From NCBI GenBank assembly GCA_900549475.1, contig UROF01000032.1, forward strand, positions 1 through 27,237: DNA of 27,237 bases, given 5' to 3'. The notes under the pieces are model-generated. The model made no database searches. It saw only the letters and a program-made list of their open reading frames with translations, and was not told the origin of the DNA. The translations under genes were made by a program, and so were the position numbers. Position 1 is the first letter of the stretch. The number at the start of each line of letters is the position of its first letter. This DNA comes from an uncultured Eubacteriales bacterium (GTDB lineage Bacteria; Bacillota; Clostridia; Oscillospirales; Oscillospiraceae). Below, piece by piece: positions 1 to 6,455 of the stretch.

Positions 1-176
1 GCGGCTGCCGTCTGACCGTGGGCGGCGAGACCAAGTTCGCCTGCGTGGATGGCCCTGAGTTCGACGGCCACCAGGTGGATTTCGACGAGGCCATGAGCCG
101 CGGCGCCATGTACCGGGATTTCGAGCTCCATGCCCGTGAGGAAACCTGTAATCTGTTCAAGCAGGAGGTAAAGTAA
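1..176 (+). CDS. nfnA: NfnA-like FAD/NAD-binding [2Fe-2S] subunit, C-terminal fragment
   Basis: Only the last 57 codons are in the window (frame starting at base 3, TAA at 174-176); the 5' part lies outside. The tail contains the stretch KFACVDGPEFDGH, preceded by a cysteine in GCRLTVGG. Both are typical of the [2Fe-2S]-binding C-terminal domain of the small subunit of NADH-dependent ferredoxin:NADP+ oxidoreductase, also annotated as sulfide dehydrogenase subunit or dihydroorotate dehydrogenase-like electron transfer protein. In characterised NfnAB this subunit carries FAD and binds NAD(H), working in the cytoplasm with the large subunit to bifurcate electrons. The next gene starts one base after the stop, and its ribosome site (AGGAGG near 164) lies inside this gene, so the two are translationally linked. 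The family call is firm; the physiological name rests on the nfnB neighbour. Confidence 0.85.
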   Translation, partial: GCRLTVGGETKFACVDGPEFDGHQVDFDEAMSRGAMYRDFELHAREETCNLFKQEVK

Positions 177-177
177 G

Positions 178-1596
178 ATGCCTAATATGAGCCTGAAGAA
201 GAACCCCATGCCCCACCAGGACCCTGTGGTCCGCGCGGGCAACTTTCAAGAAGTAGCTCTGGGCTACACCAAGGAGCAGGCCATTGACGAGGCCCAGCGC
301 TGCCTCCACTGCAAGAACATGCCCTGCGTGTCCGGCTGCCCCGTTATGATCCACATCCCCGACTTCATCGCCAAGGTGGCCGAGGGTGACTTCGAGGCCG
401 CCTACCAGATCATCGCTCAGGACAGCGCCCTGCCCGCCGTGTGCGGCCGTGTGTGCCCCCAGGAGACCCAGTGTGAGTCCAAGTGTGTCCGGGGCATCAA
501 GGGCGAGCCTGTGGGTATCGGCCGTCTGGAGCGCTTCGTGGCCGACTGGCACAACGCCAACGCTAAGGAGAAGGCTGTGGCGCCCGCTTCCAACGGCCAC
601 AAGGTGGCTGTGATCGGCTCCGGCCCCTCCGGCCTGACCTGCGCCGGCGACCTGGCCCGCAAGGGATATGAGGTCACCGTGTTTGAGGCCCTTCACCTGG
701 CCGGCGGCGTGCTGGTCTATGGTATCCCCGAGTTCCGTCTGCCCAAGAGCATCGTGCAGAAGGAAGTGGATGGCCTGAAGGAGCTGGGCGTGAAGATCGA
801 GACCAACGTGGTCATCGGCCGTTCCATCACCATCGACGAGCTGATGGACGAGATGGGCTTCGAGGCTGTGTTCATCGGCTCCGGCGCCGGTCTCCCCATG
901 TTCATGCATATTCCTGGCGAGAACCTCAAGGGCGTATATTCCGCCAATGAGTTCCTCACCCGTATCAACCTCATGAAGGCCTATCGCGAGGGCGCTGACA
1001 CTCCCATCATGGACCTCAAGGGCAAGAAGGTGGCTGTGGTCGGCGGCGGCAACGTGGCTATGGACGCCGCCCGCTGCTCCAAGCGTCTGGGCGCCGAGGT
1101 GTACATCATTTACCGCCGCTCCGAGGCGGAGCTGCCCGCCCGCCGCGAGGAGGTGGAGCACGCCAAGGAGGAGGGTATCATCTTCAAGACCCTCACCAAT
1201 CCTGTGGAGATCCTGGGCTATCACAATCCCGATGATCGCCGCGATCCCAAGAACGGTTCCGTCTGCGGCATCAAGTGCGTGGAGATGGAGCTGGGTGAGC
1301 CCGACGCCTCCGGCCGCCGTCGTCCTATCGTCAAGGAGGGCAGCGAGTTCGAGATGGAGATGGACTGCGTGATCATGTCCCTGGGCACCAGCCCCAACCC
1401 CCTGATCAAGTCCACCACAAAGGGCCTGGAGATCAACAAGAAGGGCGGCATCATCGTCAACGAGGATGGCCTGACCAGCCGCGAGAGCGTATACGCCGGC
1501 GGCGACGCCGTCACCGGTGCTGCCACCGTGATCCTGGCCATGGGCGCCGGCAAGACCGCCGCCAAGGCCATTGACGAGCAGCTCAAGAACAAGTAA
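178..1596 (+). CDS. nfnB: NADPH-dependent glutamate synthase-like / NfnB large subunit
   Basis: A 472-residue flavoprotein. Residues 42-54 hold four cysteines (C42, C45, C50, C54) and residues 89-103 hold four more (C89, C93, C99, C103), the two [4Fe-4S] ligand sets of the GltD/NfnB N-terminal domain. GSGPSG at 147-152 is the FAD dinucleotide-binding motif. GGGNVAMDAA at 289-298, followed by YRRSEAELPARREE, is the NADPH-binding motif. The C-terminal GDAVTGAATV is the second FAD contact. It is about the usual length for the clostridial GltA family. Coupled to nfnA upstream, it most likely forms the cytoplasmic complex that balances reduced ferredoxin, NADH and NADPH. Annotation as glutamate synthase small subunit is possible, but there is no GltB large subunit here and nfnA adjacency favours Nfn. 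The start at 178 is fixed by AGGAGG 8 bases upstream. Confidence 0.9.
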   Translation: MPNMSLKKNPMPHQDPVVRAGNFQEVALGYTKEQAIDEAQRCLHCKNMPCVSGCPVMIHIPDFIAKVAEGDFEAAYQIIAQDSALPAVCGRVCPQETQCESKCVRGIKGEPVGIGRLERFVADWHNANAKEKAVAPASNGHKVAVIGSGPSGLTCAGDLARKGYEVTVFEALHLAGGVLVYGIPEFRLPKSIVQKEVDGLKELGVKIETNVVIGRSITIDELMDEMGFEAVFIGSGAGLPMFMHIPGENLKGVYSANEFLTRINLMKAYREGADTPIMDLKGKKVAVVGGGNVAMDAARCSKRLGAEVYIIYRRSEAELPARREEVEHAKEEGIIFKTLTNPVEILGYHNPDDRRDPKNGSVCGIKCVEMELGEPDASGRRRPIVKEGSEFEMEMDCVIMSLGTSPNPLIKSTTKGLEINKKGGIIVNEDGLTSRESVYAGGDAVTGAATVILAMGAGKTAAKAIDEQLKNK

Positions 1597-1624
1597 TCCT
1601 GCGGGATTCATAAGCCTTTTCATA

Positions 1625-1664
1625 AAAACTGCCTGGAACGCTTGCGTTCCAGGCAGTTTTTTTT
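1625..1664 (+). terminator. Rho-independent terminator after nfnB
   Basis: The stem at 1625-1640 pairs perfectly with 1645-1660 around a CTTG loop, followed by a T-run reaching 1664. It closes the nfnAB transcript, 28 bases after the stop codon. Confidence 0.95.
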
Positions 1665-1688
1665 ATAAAAATCTTAAACACTGTTCCC

Positions 1689-1717
1689 TTGTCATCAGGG
1701 CGGAAAACGGCTATCAT
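1689..1717 (+). promoter_or_regulatory. Sigma-A-type promoter of the two-component operon
   Basis: TTGTCA at 1689-1694 and TATCAT at 1712-1717 are separated by 17 bases, 50 bases before the response regulator start. It sits just past the nfnB terminator, so the regulator operon has its own promoter. Confidence 0.65.
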
Positions 1718-1766
1718 AAAACAGATAAAAAGCTGTCCCGGTGTGTGCCGGGGGAGAGGAGGGACT

Positions 1767-2438
1767 ATGTACAAGATCTTTCTGGTGGAGGATGACGACG
1801 CCATTGCCGGGGCCGTGGAGCGCCATATTGCCTCCTGGGGCTGGGAGGTCCGCCGGGCGGCGGATTACACCAACGTGGTAGGGGAATTTGCCGCCTTTGC
1901 GCCTCACCTGGTGCTGCTGGACATCGGCCTGCCCTTCCGCAACGGCTACCACTGGTGTGCTGAGATCCGCAAGCTCAGCCAGGTGCCGATCATCTTCCTC
2001 TCCTCCGCTTCGGATAATATGAATATTGTCATGGCTATGAACATGGGCGGTGACGACTTTGTGGCCAAGCCCTTCGACCTGGAAGTGCTTACCGCCAAGA
2101 TCCAGGCTATGCTGCGCCGGACCTATGACTTTGCTCCGTCGGCGCCGCTGCTGGAGTGCCGGGGGGCGATACTGGATACCGGAGACAACACTCTGAGTTA
2201 CCAGGGCAGCAAGCTGGAACTCAGCCGCAATGAGTACCGGATCCTCCAGGTGCTGCTGGAGCACAAGGGGAGTACTGTCTCCCGGGAGACCTTGATGCAG
2301 AAGCTGTGGGAGACGGACAGCTTTGTGGATGAAAACACCCTGACGGTGAATATGGCCCGGCTGCGGCGGAAACTGGAGGGGATCGGGCTGGAAGATTTTA
2401 TCCGTACCAAGAAGGGTATGGGTTATCTGATCGAGTGA
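1767..2438 (+). CDS. OmpR-family response regulator, BceR/GraR-like
   Basis: A 223-residue cytoplasmic DNA-binding response regulator. The N-terminal receiver domain (about 1-115) shows the acidic pair VEDDD at 7-11, the phospho-acceptor D52 in LLDIGLP, and the conserved K101 in AKPF. The C-terminal winged helix (about 130-223) ends with the OmpR-type stretch ending in RTKKGMGYLIE. The start at ATG 1767 is chosen because GGAGAGGAGGG lies just upstream and the receiver domain begins there; an in-frame extension to 1689 would run through the promoter. The next gene, 10 bases after the stop, is a short intramembrane-sensing kinase, which places this in the Bce group controlling antimicrobial-peptide ABC exporters. 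Its likely target is the BceAB-like operon at 5688. The specific inducer cannot be read from sequence. Confidence 0.92.
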   Translation: MYKIFLVEDDDAIAGAVERHIASWGWEVRRAADYTNVVGEFAAFAPHLVLLDIGLPFRNGYHWCAEIRKLSQVPIIFLSSASDNMNIVMAMNMGGDDFVAKPFDLEVLTAKIQAMLRRTYDFAPSAPLLECRGAILDTGDNTLSYQGSKLELSRNEYRILQVLLEHKGSTVSRETLMQKLWETDSFVDENTLTVNMARLRRKLEGIGLEDFIRTKKGMGYLIE

Positions 2439-2448
2439 ACGAGGGAGT

Positions 2449-3435
2449 ATGAGAAGAGCAAACAGATTTATCCGGGAACGGATATGGGTGCTGGTCCTGC
2501 TGGCGGCATGCACGGGGATTTTTGCGGTGGTCTTGTACCTCTATCAGATGCCGGTGGAGGCAGTGGGCTATGCAGCACTGCTGTGCGCGGTACTGCTGCT
2601 GCTATGTGCCGTGGTGCGGTTTATCTGGTGGCGCAGGCGGATCGTCCGCCTGGAGGAGATGGAGGGGCACGCCTCCCTGGTGCTGGACCAGATGCCGGAG
2701 CCTGAGAGCCTGGAGGCGGAGACCTACCAGAAGCTCCTGCGGGAGCTGGACGAGGTGCGGCGGCAGGTCAGTTCCGCCGCCGACGCCCGGGAGCGGGAAA
2801 ATATGGATTACTACACCATGTGGGTCCATCAGATCAAAACTCCCATCGCCGCTATGGGCCTGCTGCTCCAGGGAGATGAGACGGACCGGGGGCGGGAGCT
2901 GCGCTCAGAGCTGTTCCGCATTGAGCAGTATGTGGAGCTGGTGCTCAGCTACCTCCGCCTGGGATCGGATTCTACCGACTACGTGATCCGGGATCACGAC
3001 CTGGACAGTATCCTCCGTCAGGCGGCCCGGAAGTACGCCACTTTGTTTATCCGGGGGAAAGTATCCCTGGAGCTGCGTCCCACCAACCTGCGGGTCCTCA
3101 CTGACGAGAAGTGGCTGCAGCTGGTGGTGGAGCAGGTCCTGGCCAACGCGGTGAAATACGCCCCAGGGGGGCATGTGAAGATTTACGCCCGGGATGCCCG
3201 GTTGATCATCGAGGATGACGGCGTGGGTATTGCCCGGGAGGACTTGCCCCGGATTTTTGAGCGGGGCTTTACCGGCTGCAATGGCCGCATGGATAAGCGC
3301 GCTACCGGCATCGGGCTGTACCTGTGTCGGGAGACCTGCCGTCGACTGGGCCACACCATCACGGCGGAGTCGGAGCCGGGCCGGGGGACTCGGGTCATCA
3401 TTGGTCTGGAACGGCCTCTCCTGGAAGTGGAGTAA
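2449..3435 (+). CDS. Intramembrane-sensing histidine kinase, BceS-like
   Basis: A 328-residue sensor kinase. Two hydrophobic helices lie at about residues 13-31 and 38-60 with almost no extracellular loop between them, the hallmark of intramembrane-sensing kinases that take their signal from a partner transporter. The phospho-acceptor is H127 in WVHQIKTPIAAM, the form typical of the BceS group. The ATP-binding domain shows NAVKYAP (N box), EDDGVGIA (G1) and ATGIGLYL (G2). It follows the response regulator by 10 bases and is co-transcribed with it. Family knowledge says such kinases form sensory complexes with BceB-type permeases; the BceB-like protein at 6448 is the obvious partner, although it is not adjacent. 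Confidence 0.92.
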   Translation: MRRANRFIRERIWVLVLLAACTGIFAVVLYLYQMPVEAVGYAALLCAVLLLLCAVVRFIWWRRRIVRLEEMEGHASLVLDQMPEPESLEAETYQKLLRELDEVRRQVSSAADARERENMDYYTMWVHQIKTPIAAMGLLLQGDETDRGRELRSELFRIEQYVELVLSYLRLGSDSTDYVIRDHDLDSILRQAARKYATLFIRGKVSLELRPTNLRVLTDEKWLQLVVEQVLANAVKYAPGGHVKIYARDARLIIEDDGVGIAREDLPRIFERGFTGCNGRMDKRATGIGLYLCRETCRRLGHTITAESEPGRGTRVIIGLERPLLEVE

Positions 3436-3440
3436 AGGAA

Positions 3441-3477
3441 AACGTGCCGTGGAGCAAACGCTCCACGGCACGTTTTT
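3441..3477 (+). terminator. Terminator after the two-component operon
   Basis: A GC-rich stem (3441-3455 with 3460-3474, AAAC loop) ends in TTTTT, 5 bases after the kinase stop. The A-rich start of the stem (GGAAAACG) could let it work on the minus strand as well, for the convergent XRE gene. Confidence 0.9.
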
Positions 3478-3494
3478 GAAGAAAATTATGCCCC

Positions 3495-4280
3495 TCACTG
3501 GTACTTTCGGCCCATCACATAGATGGGGATAAACAGACCGCCGAACAGGATGGCCATGCATAGGATCATCAGTGCCGCGATCTGCTGTCTCTCATCGGCC
3601 AGCAGGCCGCAGGCCCGGCGGGTCAGGAGATAGACCGGGGAGTACAGGAGCATCATAGCCACCGACCACATACGGACTGCCCGCAGGATGTGGGGCCAGT
3701 TGCTGTTGTTGAAGGAAACCCCGGGGACATTCATCCGAAAGGGGCCGTCGCTGTAAAAATTGATCTTGTTCTCGTCATAGAAGGCGGGGAGCCGCTCTTT
3801 GGCAAAGAAACAGAAGTAGAGGCCGAAAATAGCGGCCAGCAGCAGGGGAGTCAGCAGCATGGATGCAAGATTATCTGTCAAATAGCCTGTGACCCGCCAT
3901 AGAAACAACAGCTCCACGGCCAGCACCAGAACGCCCAGGGCGTAGCGCAGAGCCCAGCGGCGGCGGATCTCCCGCTGCTCCGCCTGTTCCTGGACGGTGA
4001 GGTGGAGTGCTCCGGACACCAGCCGGTCTGCCTCCTGCGCTGTCAGCGGCGTCTCTGCCTGAATGCGCTGGCCCCTGAGGAGTTCCGATATGGTCACGCC
4101 CATCAGGTCCGCCAGTGGCTGGAGCAGAGCCACGTCCGGCAGGCTCAGTCCCCGCTCCCACTTGCTCACCGCCTTGTCAGAGACGAAAATACGTTCCGCC
4201 AGGTCCTTCTGCGTCATGCCCTTTTCTTTCCGCAGCTGGGCTAAAAATGTGCCGAATGCTTCCTTGTCGATCTCATACAT
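3495..4280 (-). CDS. XRE-family regulator with C-terminal four-helix membrane domain
   Basis: A 261-residue protein. Residues about 8-65 form an XRE/Cro helix-turn-helix, with the recognition region AERIFVSDKAVSKWERG typical of the clostridial HTH_3 group. From about residue 108 there are four hydrophobic segments: around RYALGVLVLAVELLFLW, LASMLLTPLLLAAIFGLYF, VAMMLLYSPVYLL and IAALMILCMAILFGGLFIPIYV. The DNA-binding domain therefore sits on a membrane anchor. Similar HTH-plus-membrane proteins are widespread in Clostridia, with no settled function; a membrane-state-responsive regulator is an inference. AAGGAGGTG precedes the ATG. It follows the M42 peptidase gene on the same strand after 93 bases and lies between the BceRS-like genes and the BceAB-like transporter, a position that suggests but does not prove a cell-envelope role. 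Confidence 0.85.
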   Translation of the reverse strand: MYEIDKEAFGTFLAQLRKEKGMTQKDLAERIFVSDKAVSKWERGLSLPDVALLQPLADLMGVTISELLRGQRIQAETPLTAQEADRLVSGALHLTVQEQAEQREIRRRWALRYALGVLVLAVELLFLWRVTGYLTDNLASMLLTPLLLAAIFGLYFCFFAKERLPAFYDENKINFYSDGPFRMNVPGVSFNNSNWPHILRAVRMWSVAMMLLYSPVYLLTRRACGLLADERQQIAALMILCMAILFGGLFIPIYVMGRKYQ

Positions 4281-4373
4281 AGTCTGGCACCTCCTTGCTA
4301 CCCACCTTACCCTATGCCGGAAGGTTTCTGCAACCGACCAGCAGTAGAGTCCAGTATTTGCAAGGGGTTGCGG

Positions 4374-5426
4374 TTATCCCAAATAGGATACCAGGAGGCC
4401 CAGGGTGTTCTCCACGCCCTTCTTGTGGCTGCGTTCATAGCCATGGGAGGCATAGACGCCGGAACCGATCAGGCCGTGACGGCAGTCGTAGCCTGCCCGG
4501 AGAGCCGCCTCCGCGTCGGAGCCGTAGTGGGGGTAGACGTCCACGGCAAAGTCCAGGTTCGCCCTTTGGGCAGCGCTGACCAGACCGGAGACCACGTCGT
4601 AGTGGTAGGGGCCGCCGGAGTCTTTGGCACAGATGGAAACCTGGGTCTCCTTGCAGTCCAGGCCGTCACCCACGCAGCCCATGTCCACTGCCAGGATCTC
4701 CGCCACATCGGCGGGGACAGAGCCGGAGCCGCCGTGCCCCACTTCCTCAAATACGGTAATGTGCTGGTAGATCTTCCGCTGGGGCTTTGTGTTTGTCTCC
4801 TTCAGATGCCGGGCATAGCCCAGGAGGATGGCCACGCTGAGTTTATCATCCAGGAAACGGCTCTTGATGAATCCGGACTCTGTCACCACGGTGCGGGGGT
4901 CAAAGGCTACAATGTCCCCCGGCAGGATACCCAGGGCCAGAGTGTCAGCCTTGCTCTCCACCAGCTCGTCCAGCACCACCTCCATCACATCGTAGGAGCG
5001 GGCGGTGGAGTTGTAGTCACCGTTGACGTGGATGGAGGCATTTTTCATCTGGAAGGTACCGGTGTAGACCTTCCCGGTCCGGGTATAGACCCGGCAGTTC
5101 TCCGCCTCGCCGTTGTTGGGGTTCATGCCTCCCAGGGGGCTCAGGGCCAGACGGCCCTTTTCATTGATGGAGCAGACCATGCCTCCCAGGGTGTCCATGT
5201 GGGCCTGAAGCAGGATGGGACTCTCCTCCGGCTTGCCGGAGGCCTGTCCGTTGCCTTCGTTGACGCACACCAGGATGCCGCCCTTGTTGGTGAGGACGGG
5301 GTCGTAGCCCAGCTTCCGGTACTCGCCCATCACATAGTCCGCCGCCCGGGCGGTAAAGCCGGTGGGGCTGTCAATGGAGAGGACGTTTACCGCCTGCTCC
5401 ACCACATAATCCGTCAGATTGCTCAT
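4374..5426 (-). CDS. M42-family metallo-aminopeptidase
   Basis: A 350-residue cytoplasmic peptidase of the M42 (glutamyl aminopeptidase/endoglucanase-like, TET-forming) family. Visible metal-site motifs, in order, are QAHMDTLGG (H76, D78), a DDK segment bridging the two metals, the catalytic EEVGHGG, VDMGC, and the C-terminal SHGYERSHKKG histidine. Family members release N-terminal residues from short peptides in large dodecameric shells. The start at 5426 is chosen because ACGAGGGAT lies just upstream; an in-frame ATG eight codons earlier has no ribosome site and overlaps that one. A sigma-A promoter sits at 5486-5515. Peptide specificity cannot be deduced. The link to the flanking XRE gene is only orientation and proximity. 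Confidence 0.9.
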   Translation of the reverse strand: MSNLTDYVVEQAVNVLSIDSPTGFTARAADYVMGEYRKLGYDPVLTNKGGILVCVNEGNGQASGKPEESPILLQAHMDTLGGMVCSINEKGRLALSPLGGMNPNNGEAENCRVYTRTGKVYTGTFQMKNASIHVNGDYNSTARSYDVMEVVLDELVESKADTLALGILPGDIVAFDPRTVVTESGFIKSRFLDDKLSVAILLGYARHLKETNTKPQRKIYQHITVFEEVGHGGSGSVPADVAEILAVDMGCVGDGLDCKETQVSICAKDSGGPYHYDVVSGLVSAAQRANLDFAVDVYPHYGSDAEAALRAGYDCRHGLIGSGVYASHGYERSHKKGVENTLGLLVSYLG

Positions 5427-5485
5427 AATGATCCCTCGTTTCTGCAGCATATCGCCGATAAAACAGCGATGATTTAGATATCCTT

Positions 5486-5515
5486 ATCATACAAGCGCCG
5501 GGTCTGCCCTGTCAA
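5486..5515 (-). promoter_or_regulatory. Promoter of the M42 peptidase gene
   Basis: On the minus strand, TTGACA (complement of 5510-5515) and TATGAT (complement of 5486-5491) are 18 bases apart, 60 bases upstream of the chosen start. Confidence 0.7.
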
Positions 5516-5580
5516 TGGCTTTCGCCTTTCTGCAGAGGAAAACGGAAAGAAGCTGCTGGGGGCACTGGAAGCGGCCAACC

Positions 5581-5594
5581 TTACACGACCGTAA
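5581..5594 (+). promoter_or_regulatory. Candidate BceR-type response-regulator box
   Basis: TTACA-CGAC-CGTAA matches nine of ten specified positions of TNACA-N4-TGTAA, the site reported for Bce-type response regulators in Firmicutes. It sits in the core of the longer inverted repeat CTTAC-N6-GTAAG at 5580-5595. It lies 53 bases before the -10 element of the BceAB-like operon, which has a poor -35, as expected for an activated promoter. Binding by the regulator at 1767 is inferred. Confidence 0.6.
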
Positions 5595-5627
5595 GATTGA
5601 TGGCCCAATTATAAGGTAAATCGATGG

Positions 5628-5653
5628 CTGGACCCTGCTGCGGAGGGTATAAT
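5628..5653 (+). promoter_or_regulatory. Probable activated promoter of the BceAB-like operon
   Basis: A perfect TATAAT lies at 5648-5653, 34 bases before the ATPase start. No good -35 exists at 16-18 bases; the nearest weak match is CTGGAC at 5628-5633, only 14 bases away. This fits dependence on an activator bound upstream. Confidence 0.55.
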
Positions 5654-5687
5654 GACCTTGTCAAACAGATCCCAAGGAGGAATGAAT

Positions 5688-6455
5688 ATGCCGATCCTGC
5701 AAGTAAATGATTTGAAAAAGACTTATACCACCCGCTTTGGTGGTCAGCAGGTCCATGCCCTGACCAAGGTGAATTTTTCCGTAGAGGCCGGGGAATATGT
5801 GGCTATCATGGGTGAGTCCGGCTCCGGCAAGACCACTCTGCTGAACATCCTGGCGGCACTGGATAAGCCCACCAGCGGCAAGGTGCTGCTGGATGGGAAA
5901 GATATCGTGGCCATCCGGGAGAAGGACATCGCCGCCTTCCGCCGGGACCATCTGGGCTTTGTGTTCCAGGACTTCAATCTGTTGGATACCTTCTCTGTCA
6001 AGGACAACATCCTGCTGCCTCTGGTGTTGGCGGGGCGCAGCTACCCGGACATGGAGCAGCGGCTGAAGCCCCTGGCCAAGCATCTGGGGATTGAGGAATT
6101 GCTGGGGAAATATCCCTATGAGATCTCCGGCGGCCAGCAGCAGCGGGTGGCAGTGGCCCGGGCCCTGATTACCGAACCCAGGATCGTCCTGGCCGACGAG
6201 CCTACCGGAGCCCTGGACTCCAAAGCCACCGACAGCTTGCTGAAACTGTTCAGCCAGCTCAACGCCGAAGGTCAGACCATCCTTATGGTCACCCACAGCA
6301 CCAAGGCTGCCAGCCATGCCGGGCGGGTGCTGTTTATCCGGGATGGCGAGGTGTTCCACCAGATCTATCGGGGCATGAGCACCCCGGAGGAGATGTACCA
6401 GAAAATCTCTGACACGTTGACCCTGCTGGCGTCCGGAGGTGAGGGCCGTGCGTAA
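5688..6455 (+). CDS. ABC transporter ATPase, BceA-like
   Basis: A 255-residue ATPase of the MacB/LolD/BceA group. It shows Walker A GESGSGKT (42-49), Q-loop FVFQDFNLLD (about 91-100), signature SGGQQ (147-151), Walker B IVLADEP (166-172), the D-loop ALDS and an H-loop histidine in VTHS. The start at 5688 is chosen over the in-frame ATG at 5682 because AAGGAGG at 5674-5680 is 7 bases from 5688 but only 1 base from 5682. It overlaps the permease gene. In Bce systems this subunit powers removal of peptide antibiotics from their lipid targets and energises signalling to the kinase. The closely related lipoprotein-release and macrolide families share these motifs; the 10-helix permease partner favours Bce. 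Confidence 0.92.
   Translation: MPILQVNDLKKTYTTRFGGQQVHALTKVNFSVEAGEYVAIMGESGSGKTTLLNILAALDKPTSGKVLLDGKDIVAIREKDIAAFRRDHLGFVFQDFNLLDTFSVKDNILLPLVLAGRSYPDMEQRLKPLAKHLGIEELLGKYPYEISGGQQQRVAVARALITEPRIVLADEPTGALDSKATDSLLKLFSQLNAEGQTILMVTHSTKAASHAGRVLFIRDGEVFHQIYRGMSTPEEMYQKISDTLTLLASGGEGRA

Noticed and set aside
157..1623. Long minus-strand open frame (488 codons) opposite nfnB
   Set aside because: It is an antisense shadow of a GC-rich gene: no ribosome site, low-complexity Gly/Ala/His/Leu composition, and nfnB on the other strand has all its cofactor motifs.
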